From NCBI RefSeq assembly GCF_023276375.1, contig NZ_JALLPK010000001.1:2728001-2792000 (forward strand): a stretch of 64,000 nucleotides of DNA. Direction: 5' to 3'. Positions 43,008-52,433 of this stretch are shown here, piece after piece (position 1 is the stretch's first letter; each line of letters starts with the position of its first letter). The notes under the pieces are model-generated. The model was not told where the DNA came from. It did not search any database and saw only the letters and a program-made list of their open reading frames with translations. The translations under genes were made by a program, and so were the position numbers. The DNA is from Halocatena marina (GTDB lineage Archaea; Halobacteriota; Halobacteria; Halobacteriales; Haloarculaceae).

Positions 43008-44714
43008 TTACAGCACTGTGCCGTGTTTTTTATCAGGAAGGCTTTTCTCGACGGTTTCGTAGAATGAGAATCTATTCGAAAGTTCCTCGCGGAGCATGCT
43101 TGGGGGGACGATCTCGTCGATGACCATCTCGCTCGCCATCCGATGAATGTCGATGTCTTCGCGGTATTCTTCGCGGAGTTCCTGTTCTCGTTCGGCCCGC
43201 TTTTCTGGATCGTCGATGGCGTTGAGTTTGTTCGCATAGACGGCGTTGATCGCCGCTTCGGGCCCCATAATCCCGATCTCTCCCGATGGGAGACCGATCG
43301 TCGACTCTGGACCGTACGCCGGACCGGACATGGCGTAAATGCCTGCGCCGTAGGCTTTTCGGACAACGACAGACTGTTTCGGAACCGTGGCTGATGAGGT
43401 CGCATAGATCATCTTCTTTCCCTGTTCGAGAATGCCCTCCTTCTCGACCTGTGAACCAGCCATGAATCCGGGCGTATCGCAGAGATACAACAGTGGGATA
43501 TCGAATGCATCGCACTTCCAGATGAACCGGGCGGCCTTCTCTGCCGAATCAGGGAAGATTGCACCGGCGCGCTGGGTTGGCTGATTAGCGATAATGCCGA
43601 TCGGCCGTCCGTCGATGCGCGCGAATGCTGAGATAATCTCCGAACCGAACTCCGGTTGGAGCTCGAAGAGGGAGTCCTCATCCACGACACAGTCGATGAG
43701 GTCGTGCATGTCGTATCCCTTGTTCGGATGCTCAGGAATGATCCGATCGATATTCGTCGGCGAGTTCCGAGGTGCGACTGAAGATGTTTTCGGCGGAGAT
43801 TCATCACAGTTGTTCGGAAGGTACGAAATGAGCTGAGAGACGAGCTCACGGGCGTGTTCTTCATCTTCAGCGATGAGGTCGGCACTTCCCGATTGGGTCG
43901 TATGAACGTCTGGACCACCCAAATCTTGCATGTCGATCGTCTCGCCGGTAACCATTTCGACCATCCGTGGGCTGGCAATCGCCATCGCCGACATGTCCTT
44001 GACCATAATGGTGAAGTCGGCGAACACTGGCGTATACGCAGCACCGGCGATACAGGGACCGTAGAGCACACAGATCTGTGGAACCCGCCCCGAGAGCATC
44101 GAGTGGTTGTAGTAGTACTTCCCGATACCTTCGCGGTTGGCGAAAAATCCCGTCTGTTGGTCGATGCGCCCGCCGGAAGAGTCCATGAGATAAAGGACGG
44201 GACGGCCTGTTTCGAGGGCGCGTTGTTGCATCCGCAGGAACTTTTCGACGCCCTTCTCGGCCATACTCCCCGCTTTCACGGTGAAATCGTTGGCCATGAA
44301 GTGAACATCCCGGCCTTCGAACTCGGCAGCGCCGGTCAGGAGTCCATCAGCCGGAAGCCGATCGTCCGCGTCGAATTCAGCGAACTTCCCGTCTTCGAAC
44401 AACACATTGGAAAACCAGAGATCGAGACGATCTCTGACGAAGAGCTTCCCTTGATCGGATAGTCGCTCCTTGTACTTCTCTGGCCCACCTTGCTTGATAC
44501 GGGAGATTTCCTCGATGAGTGTGATTTCCCGTTCTGTTGGACCGATATCGTCACCGGGAACAGCATCACCAACCCGATCGCCGGTGTGAATGACGGCTGG
44601 TTCGTCCTCATCGCCGATGTACACCTCGACCTCCTCGACGGTGTGGCGGGCGAGTGCAGCAGCAGTGGCGCTGGCTTCGTCCTCGCTCGCGTCCGCATCG
44701 ATCCGGACCTTCAT
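43008..44714 (-). CDS. pccB: Propionyl/acyl-CoA carboxylase, carboxyltransferase (beta) subunit
   Basis: 568 residues from MKVRIDADASEDE. The two-crotonase-fold carboxyltransferase covers about residues 80-565: GKLFVRDRLDLWFSNVLFED, LMDSSGGRIDQQTGFFANR, GPCIAGAAYTPVFADF, then FDIPLLYLCDTPGFMAGSQV and VVRKAYGAGIYAMSGPAYGP. It moves carboxyl from biotin to the acyl-CoA; no biotin carboxylase or carrier gene is in the window. The first 70 residues (ATAAALARHTVEEVEVYIG) are an extension not found in most beta subunits, resembling the small epsilon/PccX proteins. Confidence 0.92.
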   Translation of the reverse strand: MKVRIDADASEDEASATAAALARHTVEEVEVYIGDEDEPAVIHTGDRVGDAVPGDDIGPTEREITLIEEISRIKQGGPEKYKERLSDQGKLFVRDRLDLWFSNVLFEDGKFAEFDADDRLPADGLLTGAAEFEGRDVHFMANDFTVKAGSMAEKGVEKFLRMQQRALETGRPVLYLMDSSGGRIDQQTGFFANREGIGKYYYNHSMLSGRVPQICVLYGPCIAGAAYTPVFADFTIMVKDMSAMAIASPRMVEMVTGETIDMQDLGGPDVHTTQSGSADLIAEDEEHARELVSQLISYLPNNCDESPPKTSSVAPRNSPTNIDRIIPEHPNKGYDMHDLIDCVVDEDSLFELQPEFGSEIISAFARIDGRPIGIIANQPTQRAGAIFPDSAEKAARFIWKCDAFDIPLLYLCDTPGFMAGSQVEKEGILEQGKKMIYATSSATVPKQSVVVRKAYGAGIYAMSGPAYGPESTIGLPSGEIGIMGPEAAINAVYANKLNAIDDPEKRAEREQELREEYREDIDIHRMASEMVIDEIVPPSMLREELSNRFSFYETVEKSLPDKKHGTVL

Positions 44715-44768
44715 ACGGGGAATTCGCCAGACTGGGCTAATAGGACTTTCTAATAATTGCCTCAATCG

Positions 44769-45764
44769 TTACCATCTCGCTCGATGAATCTCTGCGACAC
44801 CATAGATGTCTTCGATCTCCCGGTTGCCAATGGTTCCGTGCCAGCGACCGATCGGCATTCGTGTTTGGAGATCGAATGGCCCGAAATCGACATTCTGACA
44901 GCGGACTCCCTCGGTTGTGAGAGCGACAGAGAGTTCACCGTCTGCGGTTTCAATCCGCCACTCCGAATCGTCCTCGAACAGCGTGTGTGCGCTTTCGATC
45001 GCTCGGGGACTGCCGTCGATCCAGACGACGTTTTCCAGTCCCTCGTTGAATCCATCGACGACGTTGAAGCCGACTGACGTGCCGTCAGTGGCGTAGCCGC
45101 TTGCGATGGCCCAGCGCCACACCGTTTCGCGTCCCAACAACCCGTGAGAGTAATCGAGCATCCCAACGGCGTCCTCACCCAGTCGATGGCTCCTGTCACC
45201 AGCGTTGATCCACCCGGAAACCGGAAGGCAGGCCGATTTCTGTGTGATATTGACGCTTGCTACTGGTTTGGAGTCATCCTTCCGACCGGTATCGACCGGA
45301 CAAACCGCCGTTATGGGGTCAGCCGCTGGAACCTCGTATCCGAGTGCGAATTTCGTCTCACCCAATCGGCTCGAAACGTGACGCCGATCACCACGCTGAC
45401 CGACAGCAAATCGACAGTCTAAGAACCGCGCGGTTGCCGTCGTTGCCGCTGTTGGATTGTCGTCGATCCGGACAACAAACGGTGGGAGCATCGACGACGA
45501 ATCGACTAACATCTCGCGCTCGACGCGGTCGAACGCCCAAAGCGAGGCGATTCCCGCAGGACCAGTGGCGATGAGTGCGCCACCGAGAGCGATCGCATCA
45601 TCCGCCACCCAGAACCGCTGCCAGCGCTTTTCCCGACGGAGTCGGGTGAGTCGTCTGAGACGGGACTCGAAACCGAGATCCGTGGTCGCACACGAACCCC
45701 GATACGTACCGAAATCGATGTCTGCACTGGTCACAGGAGTAGCGGGAGCGGACCCGAGACTCAT
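44769..45764 (-). CDS. DUF2804 family protein
   Basis: 331 residues. It has the alternating-strand, tryptophan-rich pattern of DUF2804 (RREKRWQRFWVADDAIALGG, LDYSHGLLGRETVWRWAIAS, VVWIDGSPRAIESAHTLFED, GRWHGTIGNREIEDIYGVAE). The fold is thought to resemble AttH/lipocalin-like double barrels; catalysis is unproven. It has no signal peptide. It ends 54 bases before pccB on the same strand, so co-transcription is possible. The 281 bases upstream (45765-46045) hold nothing I recognise. Confidence 0.85.
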   Translation of the reverse strand: MSLGSAPATPVTSADIDFGTYRGSCATTDLGFESRLRRLTRLRREKRWQRFWVADDAIALGGALIATGPAGIASLWAFDRVEREMLVDSSSMLPPFVVRIDDNPTAATTATARFLDCRFAVGQRGDRRHVSSRLGETKFALGYEVPAADPITAVCPVDTGRKDDSKPVASVNITQKSACLPVSGWINAGDRSHRLGEDAVGMLDYSHGLLGRETVWRWAIASGYATDGTSVGFNVVDGFNEGLENVVWIDGSPRAIESAHTLFEDDSEWRIETADGELSVALTTEGVRCQNVDFGPFDLQTRMPIGRWHGTIGNREIEDIYGVAEIHRARW

Positions 45765-46045
45765 ATTTCAATAGAGAACACACTATGAATTAGATGTTTT
45801 GCTCGAAGCTACCAGCCACACCATTAGTCGTAATCATCGAATCACATCGTAGCCACTACCGGCCAACATTGTTGTCGCCATCGCTCTACCAATCAATAGT
45901 CGTGTCACATCTCGATGGCTAACACACGTCGTCTCACTCTATGATAAGGAAGAAAACGGATTGCTATCCTATCCTTTCATTTCCGGCTCTGATTCCGGTT
46001 GCCGTACATCAGTTCGAACCGATGTGAGACACCAATGAAGTTCGA

Positions 46046-46903
46046 TTACGTTCCCAGTGACTCTTCCAGTCGGGTTACGTATTCTGTGTTGCCGACGTGG
46101 ACAGGAACACGCTGGTGAATTTCGGTTGCCTCAACATCGAGAAGCGAGCGCTCACCGTTCGAGGATTGTCCACCCGCATTTTCTACGATGTAAGCGATAG
46201 GAGCACCCTCGAAGAGCAGACGAAGTTTGCCCTCAGGACGGGATTCGAGCGCTGGATACGCGAAGATACCGCCGTAGGTCATAACTTGATTCACGTCCGC
46301 GATCATCGCGCCGCCGTAGCGCAACTTGAGTTCGTGTTCGACCTCGTGGACATAGTCTGTGAAATCATCGGTCCACGCCGGGACACGCCCACCGAATCCG
46401 TAGACGAGTGGATCATCGGGAAGCGTTATATCCTCCTGAACCAGTCGTCGAACACCGTCTTCGATGATGTACTCAGAGACCGTCGCATCGTGTGCGGTCA
46501 CCATGGTTGTGAGCGGACCATAGAGAACGTACGCTGCTGCTATGAGAGATCGGCCAGTGGTCGGGAGCGGGTCGTCGTAAACGCCGACGATGGTTCCCAT
46601 CGCATTGTTCGATTTTACGTTCGAGGAGCCATCGAGCGGATCGACAGCAATTGAATACCCGTCTCCGTTGCTATCAGCACTATTGTCGACGATATCGTCG
46701 CGCTCTTCGCTTGCGTATGCGCTAACAGCGTCGATGGCGAGGAGTCGTTCTTCGAGCAACTGGTCGGCGTACACGTCTGCTTCGAGTTGCTGTTCGCCGC
46801 TCGGATTCTCCTCGTCTTCGTATGTGCGGCGGCCGACAAGGCTGTCGCGGATGTCGCGCGCGCTCGCCGCGACGACATCGAAGACCTCCTCAACTGCGCT
46901 CAT
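46046..46903 (-). CDS. fbp: Fructose-1,6-bisphosphatase, class I
   Basis: 285 residues. Metal and substrate motifs are in order: ASEERDDIV (Glu), VDPLDGSSNVKSNNAMGTIVG (in part; D-P-L-D-G-S-S), KLRYGGAMIADVNQV and ESRPEGKLRLLFEGAPIAY. It removes the 1-phosphate of fructose-1,6-bisphosphate in gluconeogenesis. Its start overlaps the aldolase stop by four bases, giving a two-gene gluconeogenic unit. At 285 residues it is slightly shorter than bacterial enzymes, as is normal in haloarchaea. Confidence 0.94.
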   Translation of the reverse strand: MSAVEEVFDVVAASARDIRDSLVGRRTYEDEENPSGEQQLEADVYADQLLEERLLAIDAVSAYASEERDDIVDNSADSNGDGYSIAVDPLDGSSNVKSNNAMGTIVGVYDDPLPTTGRSLIAAAYVLYGPLTTMVTAHDATVSEYIIEDGVRRLVQEDITLPDDPLVYGFGGRVPAWTDDFTDYVHEVEHELKLRYGGAMIADVNQVMTYGGIFAYPALESRPEGKLRLLFEGAPIAYIVENAGGQSSNGERSLLDVEATEIHQRVPVHVGNTEYVTRLEESLGT

Positions 46904-47688
46904 TTTTCGAGTGCAGTGTCGACGGACGCACCCTCGTAGATCACTTTCTCGAGTGCATCGAGGATTTGTTCCGGATTCTCGCGCTGCCAGACGTTTCGGC
47001 CGACAGCGAGACCCTTCCCGCCCGCGTCCATGACGGCTTTAACGCTCTCTAAGAAGTCGCGGTCGGAGCGCTTTGACCCACCGCTCATGATGACCTTCGT
47101 TTTTCCAGCCATTCGAACAGCGTCCTTCATTCCCTCTTTCGAGCCGGGGTATTTCACCTTGGCCACGTCAGCCCCGAGTTCGAGCGCAAGACGAGACGCG
47201 TAGGCGATGACGTTCGACTTCGTATCGTTCTTCAGCCCCTGACCACGCGGGTAGGACCACATAACGACAGGGAGGTCGTATTCGCGCGCGCGTTCCTGCG
47301 CTCTGCGGAACTCTTCTGCCATTTCGATCTCGTAGTTCGAACCACCGTACAGCGTGAAGCCGACTGAGCTCGCGCCAATTTCGTGTGCATAGTCGACAGA
47401 GCAGTTGACAGCGGTGTCTGGCTCGCCCATCCACAGATTGGACGTCCCGTTGAGCTTCAGCAGAAGGTCAACGTCGTCCGAGTAAGACGGGTAGTACGCT
47501 TCAGCGATCCCCTTCTGGACGGCAAGTGATGTGACCGCCGGATGGGTCGCCGCCTCGAACGTTCGCGTGGGATCAGCGCTCTCCGGGATGCCGGTGAAAT
47601 CGCTTGGACCGTGTTCAAGCCCGTGATCGTACGCGAGGACAAGCACCTTACCATCCCGTGTAAGTGGCGAATCGTTGATCGGGATCAT
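46900..47688 (-). CDS. fba: Class I (DhnA-type) fructose-bisphosphate aldolase
   Basis: 262 residues. The archaeal class I barrel shows VLVLAYDHGLEHGPSDF, ASSVGFTLYGGSNYEIEM, VVMWSYPRGQGLKND, the Schiff-base lysine region GADVAKVKYPGS, IMSGGSKRSDRDFL and GLAVGRNVWQR. Close relatives make aminodideoxyheptulosonate for aromatic synthesis; the overlap with fructose-1,6-bisphosphatase strongly favours the aldolase role. The ATG at 47686 fits the family start (MIPINDSPLTRDGKV). Confidence 0.92.
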   Translation of the reverse strand: MIPINDSPLTRDGKVLVLAYDHGLEHGPSDFTGIPESADPTRTFEAATHPAVTSLAVQKGIAEAYYPSYSDDVDLLLKLNGTSNLWMGEPDTAVNCSVDYAHEIGASSVGFTLYGGSNYEIEMAEEFRRAQERAREYDLPVVMWSYPRGQGLKNDTKSNVIAYASRLALELGADVAKVKYPGSKEGMKDAVRMAGKTKVIMSGGSKRSDRDFLESVKAVMDAGGKGLAVGRNVWQRENPEQILDALEKVIYEGASVDTALEK

Positions 47689-47841
47689 AGGTCGAATGTC
47701 GACAAGGGCAGTAATTAGTGTAACGACCTACGATTTGAAAATATTTATTCGAATTTGAGTAACATTCCCCCAGAAAGTTGCATATTACTCTCACTATCTT
47801 CTCCCGGCAGGTTTAGGCTTCCTGACAGCGCAACGGTGTAT

Positions 47842-48702
47842 ATGCGTGAATTCGACTGTATCGACAGCATCGGTGTAGTGGGAGCAGGAACGATGGGCAA
47901 TGGTATTGCACAGGTTGCAGCGACAGCAGGGTACGACGTGATCATGCACGACATCGAACAAGATATCGTCGATCACGGGTACGAGACTGTCGAGGACAGT
48001 CTCTCTCGACTCGTTAGTAAAGAGGCAATGACCGAGTCGGAAGCAGACGACATTCGCGACCGCATCACGGGAACAACCGAGTTTGACGATCTTTGTGGGT
48101 GTGATTTTGCCATCGAAGCAGCTGTCGAGGACATGGATATCAAACAAGATATCTTCGAGGATCTCGATGAGACCGTCGACGATGAAGTCGTGCTTGCGAC
48201 GAACACGAGTACACTTTCGATTACTACAATCGCCAGCGCGACCGAGCGAGCAGAACTCGTTGTCGGGATGCACTTCATGAATCCAGTTCCGCTCATGAAA
48301 GGTGTCGAAGTTGTCGTCGGAGAGAAGACCACAGCCGATGTTGTGTCTCTCGCCCATGATCTTGCAGAGTGTTTCGGAAAGGAGACGTGGACCTCGGACG
48401 ATAAGCCTGGGTTCGTCTCTAATCGCATACTCATGCCGTGGATTAACGAGGGAATCCGCGCCTACGACGAAGGTGTCGCTTCGATGCAAGACATCGACCG
48501 AGGGATGAAGCTCGGTACAAACGTTCCGATGGGGCCACTCGAACTCGCAGATCACATCGGACTCGATGTCTGTTTGGATGCAACAGAGACCCTCTACGAG
48601 GAACTCGGTGATCGTTACAAACCGGCGTATCTTCTGAAGCGAAAAGTGGCAACCGGCGACCTCGGAAAGAAAACCGAGGCAGGGTTCTATCGATACGACT
48701 GA
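47842..48702 (+). CDS. hbd: 3-hydroxyacyl-CoA dehydrogenase
   Basis: 286 residues from the ATG at 47842; the open frame before it is AT-rich and not coding. NAD-binding GVVGAGTMGNGIAQVAATAG, then LATNTSTLSIT, the catalytic-region HFMNPVPLMKGVEVV, KPGFVSNRILMPWINE and the helical domain MGPLELADHIGLDVC. It oxidises 3-hydroxyacyl-CoA (in haloarchaea, possibly 3-hydroxybutyryl-CoA). The lone two-domain form, without an enoyl-CoA hydratase fusion, sits 140 bases before an acyl-CoA dehydrogenase on the same strand, a small acyl-CoA oxidation group. Confidence 0.93.
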   Translation: MREFDCIDSIGVVGAGTMGNGIAQVAATAGYDVIMHDIEQDIVDHGYETVEDSLSRLVSKEAMTESEADDIRDRITGTTEFDDLCGCDFAIEAAVEDMDIKQDIFEDLDETVDDEVVLATNTSTLSITTIASATERAELVVGMHFMNPVPLMKGVEVVVGEKTTADVVSLAHDLAECFGKETWTSDDKPGFVSNRILMPWINEGIRAYDEGVASMQDIDRGMKLGTNVPMGPLELADHIGLDVCLDATETLYEELGDRYKPAYLLKRKVATGDLGKKTEAGFYRYD

Positions 48703-48842
48703 ACCCGTCCAAATCACGTACTGAATAACGCGGCTGCGTACATCGCGGCAGATTCACTCGACGAGCGTTTCGGATCGATATTTCAGCGGGACAACTGACA
48801 GCATATGCTAACAATCAAGGTCGGGTAGTACCCACATCGATC

Positions 48843-49985
48843 ATGGACTTTAGCCTCACGGCAGAACAAAAACAGATCCGTGGGATGGTTTCCGAGTTCG
48901 TTGACGAGGAAGTCGTGCCCGTTGCAGCGGAGATTGACGCCGAGGATGAGTTCCCTGCTGATCTCGTGCGAGAGATGGGGGAATTGGGTCTGATGGGAAT
49001 GCCGTTTCCCGAAGCGTACGGAGGGGCGGGGCTCGATTATCATTCGTATGCGATCGGTTTAGCGGAGATCAGTCGTGGGAGCGGTGGACTTGGGACCATC
49101 GTGGCCGCGCACACTTCGCTCGCGGGGAATATGCTCTATGCGTTCGGGAATGAACAGCAAAAGGAGGCGTATCTGACGCCACTCGCAGAAGGGCGAGATA
49201 TCGGAGCGTTTGCGCTCTCAGAACCACAGGCCGGAAGCGACGTGCCCGCAATGGAAACGACTGCCGAGCGTGATGGAGATGAGTACGTTATCAACGGTGG
49301 CAAACTCTGGATTTCGAACGGGTCGGTTGCTGACACCGTCACGCTGTTCGCCAAGACTGACCCAGAAGCCGGATCGAAGGGAATTTCCTCGTTTGTTGTC
49401 CGTCCGGACGAGGACGAGGGTTTTCACGTCGAAGGAACCGAGCACAAACTCGGTGACAAGGGCTGTCCGACAGCCGAGCTCCGATTTTCAGATATGCGGC
49501 TCCCGGAAGAACGATTGCTGGACGAAGAGGGTGATGGATTCATCCACGCGCTCAAAACGCTCAACGGTGGACGAATTACGATCGCCGCAAGAGGGGTTGG
49601 GATCGCACAAGCCGCACTCGATGAAGCACTGCAGTATTCTCAGGAACGTGAGCAGTTTGATCAGTCTATCTCCGAGTTCCAATCAATCCAGCACAAGCTG
49701 GCGGATATGGACACGAAAGTAAACGCTGCTCGGCTGTTGATGCACAAGGCTGCCGATCTGAAAATCAGAGGCGATTCATTCATCAAAGAAGCCGCACAGG
49801 CGAAACTGTACGCGAGTGAAGTGTCCCGCGAAGTCGCCAACGAGGGAATACAAATTCACGGCGGATACGGCTACACAAAGGACTTTCCTGCCGAGCGGTT
49901 CTATCGAGATGCCAAACTCAACGAAATCTACGAGGGAACGAGCGAAGTCCTCCGGAATACGATCGCACAACAGCTCCTCGACTGA
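48843..49985 (+). CDS. acd: Acyl-CoA dehydrogenase
   Basis: 380 residues. Flavin and substrate motifs: ALSEPQAGSDVPAMET, VINGGKLWISNGSVADT, the beta domain HKLGDKGCPTAELRFSDMRL and the C-terminal helical domain with IQIHGGYGYTKDFPAERFYR and the glutamate region NEIYEGTSEVLRNTI (catalytic Glu in Y-E-G-T). It makes 2-enoyl-CoA, passing electrons to ETF. It belongs with the hydroxyacyl-CoA dehydrogenase upstream. ATG start MDFSLTAEQKQIR is typical. Confidence 0.94.
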   Translation: MDFSLTAEQKQIRGMVSEFVDEEVVPVAAEIDAEDEFPADLVREMGELGLMGMPFPEAYGGAGLDYHSYAIGLAEISRGSGGLGTIVAAHTSLAGNMLYAFGNEQQKEAYLTPLAEGRDIGAFALSEPQAGSDVPAMETTAERDGDEYVINGGKLWISNGSVADTVTLFAKTDPEAGSKGISSFVVRPDEDEGFHVEGTEHKLGDKGCPTAELRFSDMRLPEERLLDEEGDGFIHALKTLNGGRITIAARGVGIAQAALDEALQYSQEREQFDQSISEFQSIQHKLADMDTKVNAARLLMHKAADLKIRGDSFIKEAAQAKLYASEVSREVANEGIQIHGGYGYTKDFPAERFYRDAKLNEIYEGTSEVLRNTIAQQLLD

Positions 49986-50073
49986 TATATATTCGTAGCA
50001 GTTTCACTTTCACCTTACACACTAGGATTCAGCATTTATCCACACAGGTCGTTTCTCCGATGAGGTACGTGAG

Positions 50074-50490
50074 ATGATACCGGACGTAACACACGTGACG
50101 GTTCTTGTCGACGACCAGTACGAAGCGCTTCCGTTCTATACAGAGACTCTCGGATTCGAGATCAGAGAGGATATTGGAACAGGTGACGATCCTCGGTGGG
50201 TGACTGTCGCTCCTGCTGGCGCGGCATTCCCACAGATCGCGCTGATCGAGGCAGGCACCGCACGAGAGCGAGTACGGGTTGGAACACAGGCTGCCGATCA
50301 CACAGTACTCGTCCTCAGAACTGAGGATTGTCAGCAGGCGTACGAACGATTACGAAACCGTGGAGTGACATTTCGAGACAAACCAGCCGAAAAGCCATGG
50401 GGAACGGAAGCGACGCTCGAAGATCCATCCGGAAACGTGCTCGGTCTCTTCGAACCGAAGACAGTGATTGGTGGTTCGAACGCAGGGTAA
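50074..50490 (+). CDS. VOC (glyoxalase/extradiol dioxygenase) superfamily protein
   Basis: 138 residues with the two beta-alpha-beta-beta-beta units of VOC proteins: VTHVTVLVDDQYEALPFYTE, LGFEIREDIG, and HTVLVLRTEDCQQAYERLRN with GTEATLEDPSGNVLGLFEP. Possible metal ligands are His9-like (THV), and the late Glu in LFEPK. Metal binding and substrate cannot be assigned; members include glyoxalase I and lactoylglutathione-lyase-like proteins. It is followed after 53 bases by the PLP enzyme gene. Confidence 0.87.
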   Translation: MIPDVTHVTVLVDDQYEALPFYTETLGFEIREDIGTGDDPRWVTVAPAGAAFPQIALIEAGTARERVRVGTQAADHTVLVLRTEDCQQAYERLRNRGVTFRDKPAEKPWGTEATLEDPSGNVLGLFEPKTVIGGSNAG

Positions 50491-50543
50491 CAATCCAACA
50501 ATCGGAGAAATCGTTTTGTTGTTATTCTCCAAGATGGGACCTA

Positions 50544-51833
50544 ATGTCAGAAGACTCACTCGCTGAGGCCCAACAGTCGCTTGGTAATCCGGAAACGACG
50601 TATCCGCTGTGGCCGCCCCAGACGCTTGGCTGTCCCGAAACCAGTACCGAGGAGGTGCAGTATCCGCTCGAAGTGACGTACGACTACGAGAGCGTCGATC
50701 GTGGATTGTTCGAGAGCGAACTGACGAAATTCGATCGATGGAGTCCTCTGTTGCCCCCGCTCGCGGATATTGGACTCGGAGAGGGACAGACACCACTGAT
50801 CGAAATGCCATCGATTGGTGACTGGCTCGATCTCGATACGCCGGTATTCGTCAAGGACGAGAGTCAAAATCCGACGTGGAGCCACAAGGATCGCTTGAAT
50901 CGGTGTGTTGTCAGTGCTGCCGTTCAGACGGACGCGCGTGGGCTCGTTGTTTCCTCCTCGGGTAATCATGGCGCATCCACCGCGGCGTACGCAGCGCGTG
51001 CTGGTCTTCCTTGTATCGTACTGACGGCCCCCGAAACGCCACCAGTAGTTCAGCGGTTTCTCCGTGCGTACGACGCGGCAGTGATTGCAATGGACGACTG
51101 GCACGACCGACAGGAAATACTCGATCTCATCACCGAGCGACTCGGTTACCATCCGGCGAGCACTCGGACGGCAATTCACACGGGCCACCCGTTCGGGCCG
51201 GAAGGCTACAAAACAATCGCCTATGAGATAGTGACACAGTTGAACCGATCGCCAGGAACGGTATTCGTCCCAACCGGTCACGCAGAGCTTCTTTACGGCG
51301 TCTGGAAGGGGTTTCGTGAGCTTGGTGATCTGGGTGTCATCGAGGGGACACCACGGATGATTGCTTGCGAGCCAGCAGCCCGTGGCCCGTTAGCGACAGC
51401 ACTCGAAACCGATCGTGAAATTGCCACAGTCAAGGCAAATCCGACAACGGCGTCTGCGATCAAGACGCAAACGAGCACCGTTCGCGGCCGGCGAGCAATC
51501 GAAGAAAGCGACGGTGCAGCGTGGACGTTCACCGAAGAGCAACTCAGTGCTGCCCAGACGCGGACCGCTCGCGGGGGACTATGGCAAGAACACTCCGGTG
51601 TGGCAGGCATTGCGGGCCTTCTCGCTGCTATCGATGCCGGACAGACTGTCGATGGCCCGATCGTCTGTCTCGCAACCTCAAGCGGGTTCAAAGACGGCGA
51701 AACGTGGACAGCTCCGAGGGTCGATCCTCCATCGATCTCTGAGTCGGATTCGAATTCGAGTCAAGCTCCGATGACAGCACGTTGGGCAGCGGTGCGAGAA
51801 ATACTCTCGACACAGTACGGACTCGATGTTTGA
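50544..51833 (+). CDS. Threonine-synthase-like PLP-dependent enzyme
   Basis: 429 residues from the ATG at 50544 (MSEDSLAEAQQSL); the frame is open to 50328 over the VOC gene. The fold type II PLP site has Lys115 in NPTWSHKDRLN, the cofactor phosphate loop and SSSGNHGASTAAYAARAG, then GPEGYKTIAYEI and VFVPTGHAELLYGVWKG. Related to threonine synthase and cysteate/diaminopropionate enzymes; the reaction cannot be fixed. It has an N-terminal segment with a CPET...V pattern where a zinc-finger would be in threonine synthase, but it is incomplete. Confidence 0.87.
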   Translation: MSEDSLAEAQQSLGNPETTYPLWPPQTLGCPETSTEEVQYPLEVTYDYESVDRGLFESELTKFDRWSPLLPPLADIGLGEGQTPLIEMPSIGDWLDLDTPVFVKDESQNPTWSHKDRLNRCVVSAAVQTDARGLVVSSSGNHGASTAAYAARAGLPCIVLTAPETPPVVQRFLRAYDAAVIAMDDWHDRQEILDLITERLGYHPASTRTAIHTGHPFGPEGYKTIAYEIVTQLNRSPGTVFVPTGHAELLYGVWKGFRELGDLGVIEGTPRMIACEPAARGPLATALETDREIATVKANPTTASAIKTQTSTVRGRRAIEESDGAAWTFTEEQLSAAQTRTARGGLWQEHSGVAGIAGLLAAIDAGQTVDGPIVCLATSSGFKDGETWTAPRVDPPSISESDSNSSQAPMTARWAAVREILSTQYGLDV

Positions 51834-51887
51834 GAATCCGACGGTAGTAACCGATAGTTACGACAGGTTACCGTTCCAATGAGGTGT

Positions 51888-52163
51888 ATGAGTGATACAA
51901 AGAAGGGTATTGCTGGAATCACGGCTCGATATTACGAGACCGAAAACGAACGCGTCCTCACGTTCGAACGCGAGGAAACAACAGCAGCCATCACACAGAA
52001 TATCGACGGCTACGCGATGGTAACGGTTCGAAGGACAGTCGAGAGCGAAGAACTAGAGCGATACTACGGCTTCGATATGGCGCTTGATCACGCCGCCGAA
52101 CGACTCGATATCTCAATGAACGAGCTACCGATACCCGAACAAGCGAAAGATATGGGGATGTGA
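51888..52163 (+). CDS. Small haloarchaeal conserved hypothetical protein
   Basis: 91 residues from the ATG at 51888, which follows GAGGTGT; an in-frame start nine bases upstream is less likely. A strand-rich first part (GITARYYETENERVLTFERE, TAAITQNIDGYAMVTVRRTV) is followed by a helix (YYGFDMALDHAAERL) and NELPIPEQAKDMGM. No motif suggests a function. Codon use is normal for the genome. It lies 54 bases after the PLP enzyme and could be co-transcribed. Confidence 0.75.
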   Translation: MSDTKKGIAGITARYYETENERVLTFEREETTAAITQNIDGYAMVTVRRTVESEELERYYGFDMALDHAAERLDISMNELPIPEQAKDMGM

Positions 52164-52433
52164 ACGTTCGCCACCCAGTTGATATATTGGTGATAATACT
52201 TGTCTCTCGCTATCGGAGGTCCGCGAGAACAAATGGGGAGTTCTCTTTATCGAATGATGAGCAATGTTCATATTATTGTTGGCTAAAATTTCATTCAACA
52301 ATGTACGACAGTTCGAGACGGAATCCGACAATCCTGCAGCGATTTCAATAATTAAATATTTCATCCTGATTTGATACCAACTGGATACAAGTAAATACCC
52401 AAACGTTATCCCGATGTGCAATATTGCCCCAAT

